From: Fodinibius saliphilus
Lineage (GTDB): Bacteria > Bacteroidota > Rhodothermia > Balneolales > Balneolaceae
Assembly: GCF_005869845.1 (NCBI RefSeq)
Contig: NZ_VAWF01000001.1
Coordinates: 620,001 to 684,000, forward strand
Length of the DNA: 64,000 nucleotides
Reading direction: 5' to 3'
The first letter of the stretch is position 1. Each line of letters opens with the position of its first letter. A program made the translations under genes and the position numbers. The notes under the pieces are model-generated. The model was not told where the DNA came from. It searched no databases and was given only the letters and a program-made list of their open reading frames with translations. Below, piece after piece: positions 1-8,463 of this stretch.

Positions 1-407
1 TGGGCTAGTTCAGCAAGTTTTTTATCAATTTCTAAAAGGGTTTCAGCACTGGTGTCTTTATTTAAAAGACCATCAATATATGTTAGTTCGTGCTGGTTCC
101 CGCCACGTTTTTCAGCCTTCTTTTTACGAGCATGATCAATTAATATCTGACGCATACAGCGCGATGAAATGGCAAAAAAGTGGTTGCGATCAGTCGCTTC
201 TATACTCCCTTGCTGCACCATTTTTAGATACACTTCATGGACCAATGCTGTTTTGGAATAGGTTACTTCAGAATATTCCTTGTTTAGCCGAGCATGGGCA
301 AGCTGTCTAAGTTGGTTATACACTAAAGGAAATAAAGCGTCGTAGGCCTTTTCCGAACCTTCCTTAATATGTACCAATAGCTGGGTTATTTCCGCTTGGG
401 ATTTCAT
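1..407 (-). CDS. ECF-type RNA polymerase sigma factor, C-terminus cut by window edge
   Basis: Reading the minus strand from the ATG at 407 gives an open frame of 135 codons that runs off the window. It begins MKSQAEITQLL and contains RCMRQILID followed by ARKKKAEKRGG, nearly the same as the sigma factor at 8464-9042, so region 2 is complete and region 4 lies outside. Region 2.2 reads SKTALVHE (Thr53), where classical ECF sigmas have an acidic DAED-like motif. The family recruits RNA polymerase to alternative promoters. It is divergent from the lipoprotein gene at 592, the same arrangement as at 8464/9153. The sequence to its left, if conserved, would hold a kinase gene. Family assignment is firm; the regulon is unknown. 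Confidence 0.9.
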   Translation of the reverse strand, partial: MKSQAEITQLLVHIKEGSEKAYDALFPLVYNQLRQLAHARLNKEYSEVTYSKTALVHEVYLKMVQQGSIEATDRNHFFAISSRCMRQILIDHARKKKAEKRGGNQHELTYIDGLLNKDTSAETLLEIDKKLAELA

Positions 408-448
408 AGGTGCAAAAGGGGTATTAGATTCCAATAATTGTGTAGAGA

Positions 449-456
449 TATATTTG
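449..456 (+). promoter_or_regulatory. Possible -7 promoter element for the lipoprotein gene
   Basis: The octamer TATATTTG matches the Bacteroidota -7 consensus TAnnTTTG and lies about 135 bases before the lipoprotein start at 592. No clear -33 TTTG is found 19-21 bases upstream, so this is only a candidate, and an ECF-type promoter elsewhere in 408-591 is equally possible. Confidence 0.25.
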
Positions 457-591
457 TGATGAATATAATAAATACTTTGAACCAATTGTGCTTACCGGCT
501 CGCATTTACAAGCAGTAGCCCCCAAGGCTCTTCAAGAGTAGATAACAATAGATGTCTTGGATCTTAATCTCAATAAATAAAAAATAAAATT

Positions 592-2610
592 ATGAAATAT
601 TTAGTTACTGTTATAGCGGTTATTGCTTCTGTTTTTTTAATACAGGGGTGTAGCAGCAGTCCTTCAGGCTCAGGAAAGTCGACTAATCCACCTACCTTAG
701 ATGCGGTAATCGATCATTCGCCTAGTTTACCCGAAACCAATGTTGAAGTTAACTTGGATGCCGGCAATTCCAAAGACGAACAGAATATCGGCTATGATAT
801 TCAGTGGTCACTTACGAACAAACCAACAAATAGTTCAGTTACCTTAAGTAATACCACTCAACCAAAGATAAAGTTTATCCCCGATGTCGCGGGTGACTAT
901 GAAGTTAAACTGGAAATAGAAAATAGTTCAAAAGGCATAATCGATGATGCCACTACAACAATATCCGTTATATCATCTGAATCAACAATAGAACTTGAAG
1001 GTGATATTAATACCGACAGTACCTTAACAGATATATTTTCAGAACCTAGTATTCCGGACTATTTAGTAGTTGGTGATGTTGACGTCAATGCTAAGTTAAC
1101 CGTTGATCCAGGTGTTGTAATACATTTTAAAGAAAACTTGGGGCTAAAAGTAGCGAGCGACGGTATATTATCGGCAGTTGGTACTGACAGTAATAGAATT
1201 ATTTTTACTGGTGAAAGCCAATCTGTAAATGGATTTTGGAAAGGCATTAATATTTATTCAAATACTGTAGAGAACGCTATCAAATATGCCGAAATAAGTT
1301 ATGGGGGCAGTAAATCTGCGGGTACTTATTTTGAGGCTGCAAATATAACGATTGATCAGGCTAAAGTTCAGCTTGCCAATACTAAAATATCTAACAGTGG
1401 AATGTTTGGGATTCAAACACGGCGAAGTGGTTCAGAATTCCCAATGGAAAATATGGAGTTCAGTAGTAATGATGATGAACATGCATATGTCCATATCAGT
1501 CAATTGGGTTATTTTGACAGTGGAAGTTCTTTTGACGGTGGATATGTAGAAGGCTTTGGCGGCTCAACAAAAGCTGACCTGGATATTTCGGTGTTGAATG
1601 GGGCAAAGTATAGTATTTTGGATAATGTAGGTTTCGATCACCTTGTGACTATTGATGCAGGTACCCAAATCGAGTTTGTAGCTGATGCGGGTTTTAAGGT
1701 AGGTAATAATGGAACCATCAAAGCCATTGGGGCAGCTAATAATAAAATTATATTTACCGGTACGGCAAAAACTCCAGGGGCCTGGCGAGGCATATTTATC
1801 GGGTCACCTTCTGTTGATAACATCTTGAAGCATGTTGAAATCAGCTATGGTGGCAGTATAAATATGGCTACCTACTTCAATAAGGCCAATATGGTCATTG
1901 ATCGGGCCAAAGTTGAGCTAGACAATGTCGAAATAACCGGAAGTGCAGGTTATGGTATTCAAACCCGCCGAAATGGATCTACATTCACTCTAACCAACTC
2001 CTTGTTTGATAATAATCAGAACTCTGATATGCGAATTCATCCAACGCAGGTTGATTTTATTGACAACCTAACCAACTTTAATGACGGAGATGTGGAAGTC
2101 TATGGAGGAGATACAGAGGCCACTGGCAGCGAAACCTGGAGTAACCTTAACAACGGGACGTTCTATTTTTCAAGTTCGGTAAGTATTGAAAAGGAAGTGT
2201 CGATCGAGGCCGGAACGCTGTTTGAAATGGGGACTGATGTTAAGTTATTAGTATCTAGTGGTACTGATCCGGGCGTAATAAAAGCGATAGGGACTAGTAG
2301 TAATCCTATTATCTTCACAGGGCGTTCTAAAGTGAAAGGAGCTTGGCGTGGTGTCTTAATAGCTTCTGGTTCTGTTGATAACGAGATGGATCATGTTAAA
2401 ATAGAGTATGGAGGAAGCAGCGATTTGGCGACTTATATGCCAGCCGGGAATTTAGGGGTATATAACGATGCTTATCTGACTATTTCGAATACAGAGATCC
2501 AGAATAGTGCCAATTATGGTTTCATGGTACGGGAAACCCGGGGTGCTACCGTTGCGGGAACAAATATCACTTATTTGGATAATTCAAACTCTGATTTTTA
2601 TGATTATTAG
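592..2610 (+). CDS. Exported lipoprotein with PKD-like domain and three large repeats
   Basis: The 672-residue protein has a lipoprotein signal peptide ending at Cys20, a Ser/Gly-rich spacer, then a PKD/Ig-like domain (about residues 38-130, with FIPDVAGDYEVKLEIE near its end). The rest is three copies of a roughly 185-residue unit, each with IIFTG, then G-x-W-x-G and an I-x-YGGS motif followed by TY. The alternating short hydrophobic strands suggest a parallel beta-helix like those of polymorphic outer-membrane or pectate-lyase folds. No catalytic residues are recognisable. It is probably outer-membrane anchored and surface exposed. The gene is divergent from an ECF sigma gene and its PKD domain is related to that of the lipoprotein at 9153. 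Function unknown; adhesion, glycan binding or sensing are possible. Confidence 0.8.
   Translation: MKYLVTVIAVIASVFLIQGCSSSPSGSGKSTNPPTLDAVIDHSPSLPETNVEVNLDAGNSKDEQNIGYDIQWSLTNKPTNSSVTLSNTTQPKIKFIPDVAGDYEVKLEIENSSKGIIDDATTTISVISSESTIELEGDINTDSTLTDIFSEPSIPDYLVVGDVDVNAKLTVDPGVVIHFKENLGLKVASDGILSAVGTDSNRIIFTGESQSVNGFWKGINIYSNTVENAIKYAEISYGGSKSAGTYFEAANITIDQAKVQLANTKISNSGMFGIQTRRSGSEFPMENMEFSSNDDEHAYVHISQLGYFDSGSSFDGGYVEGFGGSTKADLDISVLNGAKYSILDNVGFDHLVTIDAGTQIEFVADAGFKVGNNGTIKAIGAANNKIIFTGTAKTPGAWRGIFIGSPSVDNILKHVEISYGGSINMATYFNKANMVIDRAKVELDNVEITGSAGYGIQTRRNGSTFTLTNSLFDNNQNSDMRIHPTQVDFIDNLTNFNDGDVEVYGGDTEATGSETWSNLNNGTFYFSSSVSIEKEVSIEAGTLFEMGTDVKLLVSSGTDPGVIKAIGTSSNPIIFTGRSKVKGAWRGVLIASGSVDNEMDHVKIEYGGSSDLATYMPAGNLGVYNDAYLTISNTEIQNSANYGFMVRETRGATVAGTNITYLDNSNSDFYDY
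1001..2600 (+). repeat. Three tandem diverged ~550-base coding repeats
   Basis: Units start near 1001, 1558 and 2105 within the lipoprotein gene. Each carries in order an IxxGTxIEF-like segment, an 'IKAIGxxxNxIIFTG' segment and an 'xHVxIxYGGS' segment. The first two also share GIQTRR. Protein similarity is clear while the DNA has diverged, so the triplication is old and kept by selection rather than recent slippage. Confidence 0.75.
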
Positions 2611-2637
2611 AATAATGGGCTAATTGATAAATGATTT

Positions 2638-2671
2638 AAAGGACTGTCGTTAATCTGGCAGTCCTTTTTTA
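2638..2671 (+). terminator. Rho-independent terminator of the lipoprotein gene
   Basis: AAAGGACTG (2638-2646) pairs with CAGTCCTTT (2659-2667) around a 12-base loop and is followed by a T run. It lies 28 bases after the lipoprotein stop. Confidence 0.85.
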
Positions 2672-2746
2672 TTTAAAACTCTTTTTTATCCTCTTGTTAG
2701 AGGATTTGTATATTTACATTCATCGTTGATTTTAAAAGTGCGCTCC

Positions 2747-3619
2747 ATGAATATAAAAAAGGTAACGTTAGCACTAATACAGTGCAGATGCTCTTCTGAT
2801 ATCACAGTAAATATGAAGAAGACTATAAAAAAGATTGAACAGGCCTCAAATGATGGGGCACAAATAATATTATTACAGGAGTTATTTCAGACACCATACT
2901 TTTGTCAAACTGTAGATGAAAAATATTTCGATTTGGCACAATCCATACCAGGTCCAGTTACTGAAGAGCTTTCAAAACTGGCAAAAGAACTGGAGGTCGT
3001 AGTTGTAGCGCCGTTTTTTGAGCGAAGGGCTGCTGGTATTTACCATAATTCCGTTTGTGTTATAGATGCAGATGGTAACTTAATGGGGACATATCGCAAG
3101 CATCACATCCCGGATGACCCTGGTTTTCATGAGAAATATTATTTCACACCCGGAGATGGGGGATATCGGGTTTTTGATACCAAATATGCTAAAATTGCTC
3201 CATTGATATGCTGGGATCAATGGTTCCCTGAAGCTGCCCGTATTGCAGCACTAAAAGGCGCTGAACTGCTTGTATATCCAACTGCTATTGGGACATTGCC
3301 GGATGAAAAAGGTGAGATTGGAAAGAGCTATCTAGATGCATGGCAAACAATACAAAAAAGTCATGCAATCGCTAACAGTTGTTTTGTGGCAAGTGTGAAT
3401 AGAACTGGAGAGGAGGGAGAGGTCAATTTCTGGGGACATTCTTTTGTAGCAAGTCCTTTTGGAAAAGTATTGGCAGAAGCAGGTCATGATGAAGAGACTG
3501 TGATCGCTGAAATCGACATTTTAGAAATTGAAAATCAGCGAAGAGTTTGGCCATTCTTTAGAGATCGAAGGATAGATACTTATCAACCTATAGGAAATCG
3601 GTATATTGAAAATGATTGA
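2747..3619 (+). CDS. aguB: N-carbamoylputrescine amidase
   Basis: A 290-residue nitrilase-superfamily enzyme that hydrolyses N-carbamoylputrescine to putrescine, CO2 and ammonia, the second step of the agmatine route to polyamines; cytoplasmic. The catalytic triad is visible: Glu45 in LLQELFQTPYF, Lys118 in YRKHHIPDD and Cys155 in PLICWDQWFPE. These surrounding sequences are typical of AguB rather than general nitrilases. I chose the ATG at 2747; the frame extends upstream to a TTG at 2726, but the family begins at VTLALIQ, so the extension is unlikely. Agmatine deiminase lies at 4562 on the same strand, separated by an opposite-strand sigma factor gene whose stop is only 3 bases from this gene's stop. 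Confidence 0.93.
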   Translation: MNIKKVTLALIQCRCSSDITVNMKKTIKKIEQASNDGAQIILLQELFQTPYFCQTVDEKYFDLAQSIPGPVTEELSKLAKELEVVVVAPFFERRAAGIYHNSVCVIDADGNLMGTYRKHHIPDDPGFHEKYYFTPGDGGYRVFDTKYAKIAPLICWDQWFPEAARIAALKGAELLVYPTAIGTLPDEKGEIGKSYLDAWQTIQKSHAIANSCFVASVNRTGEEGEVNFWGHSFVASPFGKVLAEAGHDEETVIAEIDILEIENQRRVWPFFRDRRIDTYQPIGNRYIEND

Positions 3620-3622
3620 ACG

Positions 3623-4195
3623 CTAATCACTTTTTAAATTATTATACAACCAGTTTTTAGCTTGGTTCCAGTCACGCTTTATGGTTCTTTCTGATAATTT
3701 TAGTGATTTGGCAATATTATGCATGGTCATATCATGGAAGAATCGCATTCTAACTACTTTGGCGAGCCGTTTGTTATAAACTGAAAGTTCTTCGACCGAT
3801 TTACTTACAAGGCTGTAGCTTTTTGGGCATTCATTTGCTGATCCCAACTCTTCATGAAAAGTTATTTCCTGGTAGTTGGTACCACGTATTTCTGTATCCT
3901 GTTTACGAGCCTGATCTATTAGAATTTGATGCATACAGTTAGAAGCAATAGATAGAAAGTGATTGTAGTTATTACATTTCAAACTTTTTTGCTTCAGCAT
4001 CTTTAAATATAGCTCATGTACCAGGTCAGTGTTGCTAATACCATTTTTATTTTTCTCAGGCATTAGTTGTAGATACGCACGTTTTTTTAGCTCTTCATAA
4101 AGAAGTGAGAATAGTTTGTTATATGCTTTCTGAGTGTTGACGTGAATATTATTAACAAAATACGATCTCTTTGTATCATCCTTTTTTATAGTCAT
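3623..4195 (-). CDS. ECF-type sigma factor, diverged paralogue without adjacent kinase
   Basis: This 190-residue protein has region 2 (LVHELYLKML, HQILIDQARKQ) and a region 4 helix-turn-helix near the C-terminus (MTMHNIAKSLKLSERTIKRDW). It is the same subfamily as the sigmas at 1-407 and 8464-9042 but more diverged; for instance the KRGG after region 2 has become IRGT. The DAED position reads SNTDLVHE with Thr56. No kinase or lipoprotein gene is beside it; it separates aguB from aguA. It is rich in Lys/Asn and AT compared with its neighbours, which may mean relaxed constraint or a different history. DNA-binding residues look intact, so I call it a gene and not a pseudogene. Confidence 0.88.
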   Translation of the reverse strand: MTIKKDDTKRSYFVNNIHVNTQKAYNKLFSLLYEELKKRAYLQLMPEKNKNGISNTDLVHELYLKMLKQKSLKCNNYNHFLSIASNCMHQILIDQARKQDTEIRGTNYQEITFHEELGSANECPKSYSLVSKSVEELSVYNKRLAKVVRMRFFHDMTMHNIAKSLKLSERTIKRDWNQAKNWLYNNLKSD

Positions 4196-4340
4196 ATCCT
4201 ACCCCTTTTTTATTAATTCCCTTAATTAAAAAAGCATTTTTCAGGTAAAATTGAAATAAATTAGGAAAATTTGTCACTTTTCTCATAAATTTTACGCATT
4301 ATATAAGTGAGGGTATTTGTAAAAGGTAGGAAATTAAAGA
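4196..4340. promoter_or_regulatory. AT-rich divergent intergenic segment with the promoters of the sigma gene and of the downstream RNA element
   Basis: This part of the 366-base gap between the sigma start (4195) and aguA (4562) is AT-rich with no gene. A TTGTCA at 4271-4276 and several TATA-like hexamers occur, but spacing fits no consensus well, so promoter positions are not assigned. The rest of the gap holds the structured RNA element at 4341-4484. Confidence 0.35.
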
Positions 4341-4484
4341 GAGGCGCATATTAAGCATCACAGGAGTGATGTTATGTTAAACCGCTGTAAAATACAGCGT
4401 TAGAGGGTCGCGGAGAGATGTCAATAAATGACGCATATTAAGGTTAAGGGCAGTGGGGTTGATACTCACTGCCCTTTTATTTTT
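4341..4484 (+). ncRNA. Candidate structured small RNA or attenuated aguA leader
   Basis: Three plus-strand hairpins follow each other: CATCAC/GTGATG with loop AGGA (4356-4371), CGCTGTA/TACAGCG with loop AAA (4383-4399), and the terminator at 4446-4476. A weaker GTCA/TGAC pair lies at 4420-4432. The 11-mer CGCATATTAAG occurs twice, at 4345-4355 and 4432-4442, framing the middle structure. There is no open reading frame of note. The element ends 77 bases before aguA, so it is either an independent small RNA or a leader that can stop transcription ahead of agmatine deiminase. It does not match a riboswitch consensus I know. Class unassigned. Confidence 0.55.
4446..4484 (+). terminator. Strong rho-independent terminator upstream of aguA
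   Basis: AAGGGCAGTG (4446-4455) pairs perfectly with CACTGCCCTT (4467-4476) around an 11-base loop and is followed by TTTTATTTTT. It ends a transcript begun upstream, within the sigma/aguA gap. Confidence 0.88.
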
Positions 4485-4561
4485 GTCTGTATATAGTATA
4501 TTTGAGCAACCCTCATAACTTGAAGTGTAGAGCTACTGGCATCTCAAAATTAGATTGAAAT

Positions 4562-5629
4562 ATGCTTGAAAAGATACCTGCAGAGTTGAACTATTCCCTG
4601 TTACCCGAGTGGCATAACCACTCAGCTACTCAAATGCATTGGCCTTCAAATAAGAAGACGTGGCCTGGCAAACGTTTACAAAAGGTGGAGTATGTTTATC
4701 TGGATATTATTGAGGTATTACATCGCTATGAGAATATTCACCTCTTTGTTGATAACAGGATACTACATGAGCATGTTGTAAATTTGTTGAGGGAGCGAAA
4801 TATTAATCTAGATAAGATTATATTTCATATCCAATCAATTAATGATGTTTGGGCTCGAGATTGTGGCCCCATTTTTGTTTATCGAGAGGGGGAAGAAGAG
4901 GCTGAGTATGCGATAACAGATTGGGAATATAATAGTTGGGGAGATAAATATCCTCCATATGATTCAGATAATAAGTTACCTAGCTACCTTGCCTCGAAGT
5001 ATGGTATAAGTCGTTATGAACCGGAAATGGTTTTGGAAGGTGGGTCTATAGATACCAATGGGGATGGAGTCTTGATAACAACGGAATCTGTATTATTAAA
5101 TCGCAATAGGAATCCCCAAATGACAAGAGATGATATTGAGCAACGATTACAAGATTTTTTAGGGATACAGAGAGTAATTTGGCTAAAAGGAGGGTTGGCA
5201 GGAGATGATACCGACGGCCATGTGGATGATGTTGCCCGTTTCTTAAATAAAGATACAATACTGGCAATGCGTTCTGATATTGAGCATGATATCAACTATA
5301 AGGTGTTAGATGAAAATTTAGAAATATTACAGCGGGCCACTGACCGCCATGGATATTCATTTGCGATAGAAACCTTGCCATTACCTGAAACCCGTATAGA
5401 GGATAGAACAGTTGATGGGTCAAGTCACGTGCCGGCCAGCTATACCAATTTTTATATTGCAAATGAGGTCGTATTGGTCCCATTATATGATGAGCGTTAT
5501 GATCAAGAGGCCCTTAGGCTTTTCAGACAATATTACCCTGGTCGCGATATTGTTGGCATACCATGTGCCGATCTAGTATGGGGACAAGGAGCAATACATT
5601 GTATTACGCAGCCCCTATACGGCTTATAG
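4562..5629 (+). CDS. aguA: Agmatine deiminase
   Basis: The 355-residue cytoplasmic enzyme converts agmatine to N-carbamoylputrescine and ammonia, the step before AguB. It is a Porphyromonas-type peptidylarginine deiminase family protein: WARDCGPIFV, EGGSIDTNGDG, the GDDTDGHVDD motif with the substrate-binding Asp and His, and the catalytic Cys347 in GQGAIHCITQ near the C-terminus. Length fits the family. Together with aguB (2747) it gives putrescine from agmatine; an arginine decarboxylase is not in the window. A hairpin-rich element with a terminator ends 77 bases upstream, so expression may depend on readthrough or on a promoter in 4485-4561. Confidence 0.93.
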   Translation: MLEKIPAELNYSLLPEWHNHSATQMHWPSNKKTWPGKRLQKVEYVYLDIIEVLHRYENIHLFVDNRILHEHVVNLLRERNINLDKIIFHIQSINDVWARDCGPIFVYREGEEEAEYAITDWEYNSWGDKYPPYDSDNKLPSYLASKYGISRYEPEMVLEGGSIDTNGDGVLITTESVLLNRNRNPQMTRDDIEQRLQDFLGIQRVIWLKGGLAGDDTDGHVDDVARFLNKDTILAMRSDIEHDINYKVLDENLEILQRATDRHGYSFAIETLPLPETRIEDRTVDGSSHVPASYTNFYIANEVVLVPLYDERYDQEALRLFRQYYPGRDIVGIPCADLVWGQGAIHCITQPLYGL

Positions 5630-5649
5630 AATACCAGGGGGATAGGCAG

Positions 5650-8385
5650 CTAACGCTTGTGGTGCCTTTCTTTTATGTTTTTAATATAGCTCAGGGCTTT
5701 TTGTATACGTAAATCGTTATCATTAAAGTTTTTCTTGAATATGGAAACCGCTTTTGAGAAATATTTTTCTGATATTGAAAAATTTTGTTGGTGATATTTA
5801 AGGAGACCATAATTCATAAAAAACTCCCCAATCCGGTAGTGATCTTGCGGGAAATGGTTTTCATAGATAGGTTTCGCCTTAGTAAAAATGGAATCTGATT
5901 TTGCATATTTCTTGGCCTTCATTAAGATTGAACCTAATTTATTCAGGTCTAAGCCAACTTCAGGATGTTTTTCTCCTAGGCGTAGCTTGTCTATAGTGAT
6001 TACCTGTTTTAACAACTTTTGGGCTTTACTATATTTTCCTAGATCCATTAATACATCTCCAAGGTTATACATAGGAATTGCCAAGTCTGGATTGGTGCTG
6101 TCCATTTTACTTCGATAAATAGCCAGTGATTTCTCGTAGTTATTCTTTGCCTGTTGTAAATTGCCTTGAGCTTTTTGAATAATGGCAAAGTTATTAACAC
6201 TCTTTGCATATATAACAGAGGAATCGCCATAGATACTTTTAGTTAGGTCAATATCCTTGAGTGCATATTTTTCGGCTTGTTCCCATTCGCTTAAGACGCG
6301 GTAATTTCTGGCTAATAATCCATAGCTGGCACTTAATTCAGAACTATTGGGACCATACAACTTGATGAACTCTTCCAATGCTTCAAGTAGGTATGATTCA
6401 GCTTTCTTATGTTTGCTGGTACGATGATATAATAATCCCATTCGATACTTTGTACGGGCAATTTCGGGATGGGAGTGTTCATAATAATTCTTGAAATAGG
6501 AGAGAGCCTTTTTAAAATGTTTCTCAGCTAGCCCATATTCACCCAAAAATAACTGAGTTTCTCCTAAGTTTGCTAAAGTAACGTGATAAGAAATATTGTC
6601 TGTCTTATGATATCTTTTTTTAAGACTATCCGATTTTAGAAATAAGTTTTCTGCTTTTTGATATTGAGATTGCAAAAATTGATTACTTGCGTATATCGCA
6701 AAAGGTTCTGCCAACTCAGGTGAATTGTCTCCATATAACTGTATTTTAATATCAATTGCTTTGCGAATGTGTTTTTCAGCCAAGTTGTATTTGTGGACTT
6801 CGTGATAGTAACTTGAGAGATGGGAATGAATGTTAGCAGTTTGTAATGACTTTTCACCATAGTGTGTAATACTTCTATTTAATGCTTTTGTTAAAGCTTC
6901 TTTAGCGGTTTCGAATGCATCCACATTTGATAAAGCATCCCCAATTGCAGAGAGCATTTCAATGTATATTTTCGGTTGATCATTTAGCTCTCGTTCTGTT
7001 CTATGGAATCCAGCCAAGAGTAAATCATTGACTGTGGCATTATTGCCAGCATAGCTTTTCATATCTGGATTGCCGGTATTAAACATCTGAAGCATAAAGT
7101 TTTTTACTTGTTCAGCGCGTTCTGCTTCAAAACGCGCCTGATCACGCTCTTTGGCAATGCGCCAAGTATAAAAGCTTGCAAAACCGATGATGAGTAAAAT
7201 AACACCTACAACTGTAGCAAGGCCTTGTTTATGTCGTTGGAAAAACTTTTTTGACCGATACTGCACTGAATTTTGACGTGCGGTAACTGGTAATCCCTTA
7301 CGGTAATTTTCTAAATCACTTAAAAAATCATTGGCAACACGGTAGCGTTGGTCAGCTTCTTTACGAATGGCTTTGAGTACAATTGCATCCAGATCGCCTC
7401 GTAGCTTTTTTTTAAGGGTTATCGAATCAACTGATGAGCTTGGGGATGAGGGGTCCTTTTTTAATATAATATGTTCAATTTCATGTTGTGAGATATCTTC
7501 AAAATTGAAAGGAAAGGCCCCTGCTAATAATTGATAAAATATGATACCGAGGGCATATAGATCGGTAGCTGTTGTGATATTGGTTTCCTTAATTTGTTCA
7601 GGTGCTGCATATTTTGGAGTCAGAAGTCGTGCTCCTGTCTGTGTTAAAGAAGCATCCTCTTCTTGGTGGAGTTTGGATATTCCAAAATCGAGTATTTTAA
7701 CATTCCCGGATTGATCGACCAGGATATTTCCAGGTTTCAAATCCCGATGAATAACCAGGTTCTCATGGGCATGACGAACGGCTTGTAGTACTTGTTTAAA
7801 AAGCTCAATTTTATCATCAATCGAAGTATTGTATTTGCGGCAATATTCATCAATAGGCATGCCGTTAACATATTCCATGATGATATAGAGAAACCCGTCA
7901 TCGGTAACTCCGCCGTCAAAAAGCTGGGCTATTCCGCGATGGCTAAGGTTCGCTAGAATCTGCTGTTCTCTTTTAAATCGTTGTATATTTGATTGTGTAG
8001 CTCTCCCATGTCGAATTATTTTGATAGCCACCTTGTGATCAAATTTTTTATCATCACGTTCAGCCATATAGACTGTACCCATACCACCTTCTCCCAAGAT
8101 GCTTTTAATAGAATAGGAGCCAACTTTTTTACCTATTAGGGAATTTTCTTCAGTAATACTCTCAATTTCGTTACCTAGTTCGTTATAAAACTCCTTCTTG
8201 TATGTAGATGGGTTGTCAAGCCAGCCTTCTGACTCAAAAATCGAGTTAAGGAGTTGGGTGACTTCTATTTTGAGGGTTTTATTATTTTTACACCTTTTTT
8301 GGATGAAAGCAGGGTGCTGATCTTGGGGTAAGTCTAATACTTCATCAATAATAGTCTCTACTTCTTGCCAGTCGAGTTCACTCAT
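5650..8385 (-). CDS. Transmembrane Ser/Thr protein kinase with C-terminal TPR region
   Basis: The 911-residue protein has an N-terminal helical segment (1-75), a complete PknB-like kinase domain (about 91-360) and one membrane helix (about 389-407), then about 500 residues of TPR repeats of the kind with 42-residue spacing. The kinase looks active: Gly loop GEGGMGTV, Lys122 in VAIK, HRDLKPGN with Asp215, DFG at 233-235 and AAPEQ. The kinase should face the cytoplasm and the TPR part the periplasm. It lies 78 bases downstream of the sigma gene at 8464 on the same strand, so they are probably co-transcribed. That pairing of ECF sigma and kinase recurs in several phyla, and the sigma factor is the likely substrate. 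That last point is inference. Confidence 0.92.
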   Translation of the reverse strand: MSELDWQEVETIIDEVLDLPQDQHPAFIQKRCKNNKTLKIEVTQLLNSIFESEGWLDNPSTYKKEFYNELGNEIESITEENSLIGKKVGSYSIKSILGEGGMGTVYMAERDDKKFDHKVAIKIIRHGRATQSNIQRFKREQQILANLSHRGIAQLFDGGVTDDGFLYIIMEYVNGMPIDEYCRKYNTSIDDKIELFKQVLQAVRHAHENLVIHRDLKPGNILVDQSGNVKILDFGISKLHQEEDASLTQTGARLLTPKYAAPEQIKETNITTATDLYALGIIFYQLLAGAFPFNFEDISQHEIEHIILKKDPSSPSSSVDSITLKKKLRGDLDAIVLKAIRKEADQRYRVANDFLSDLENYRKGLPVTARQNSVQYRSKKFFQRHKQGLATVVGVILLIIGFASFYTWRIAKERDQARFEAERAEQVKNFMLQMFNTGNPDMKSYAGNNATVNDLLLAGFHRTERELNDQPKIYIEMLSAIGDALSNVDAFETAKEALTKALNRSITHYGEKSLQTANIHSHLSSYYHEVHKYNLAEKHIRKAIDIKIQLYGDNSPELAEPFAIYASNQFLQSQYQKAENLFLKSDSLKKRYHKTDNISYHVTLANLGETQLFLGEYGLAEKHFKKALSYFKNYYEHSHPEIARTKYRMGLLYHRTSKHKKAESYLLEALEEFIKLYGPNSSELSASYGLLARNYRVLSEWEQAEKYALKDIDLTKSIYGDSSVIYAKSVNNFAIIQKAQGNLQQAKNNYEKSLAIYRSKMDSTNPDLAIPMYNLGDVLMDLGKYSKAQKLLKQVITIDKLRLGEKHPEVGLDLNKLGSILMKAKKYAKSDSIFTKAKPIYENHFPQDHYRIGEFFMNYGLLKYHQQNFSISEKYFSKAVSIFKKNFNDNDLRIQKALSYIKNIKERHHKR

Positions 8386-8463
8386 GCCAAGTACGAGTCA
8401 ATTAATAGTTATTGTGGTCCTTCATTATGCACCTACGTAAAAGAATATGTAAGGTAGGTCAAA

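Noticed and set aside
3623-4195. Orphan sigma as pseudogene
   Set aside because: It is diverged, but both region 2 and the region 4 helix-turn-helix are intact and the length is normal.
4341-4484. Known guanidine or agmatine-related riboswitch
   Set aside because: The position before agmatine deiminase is tempting, but the hairpin sequences do not show the conserved cores of guanidine-I, -II or -III aptamers, so it is reported as unassigned.
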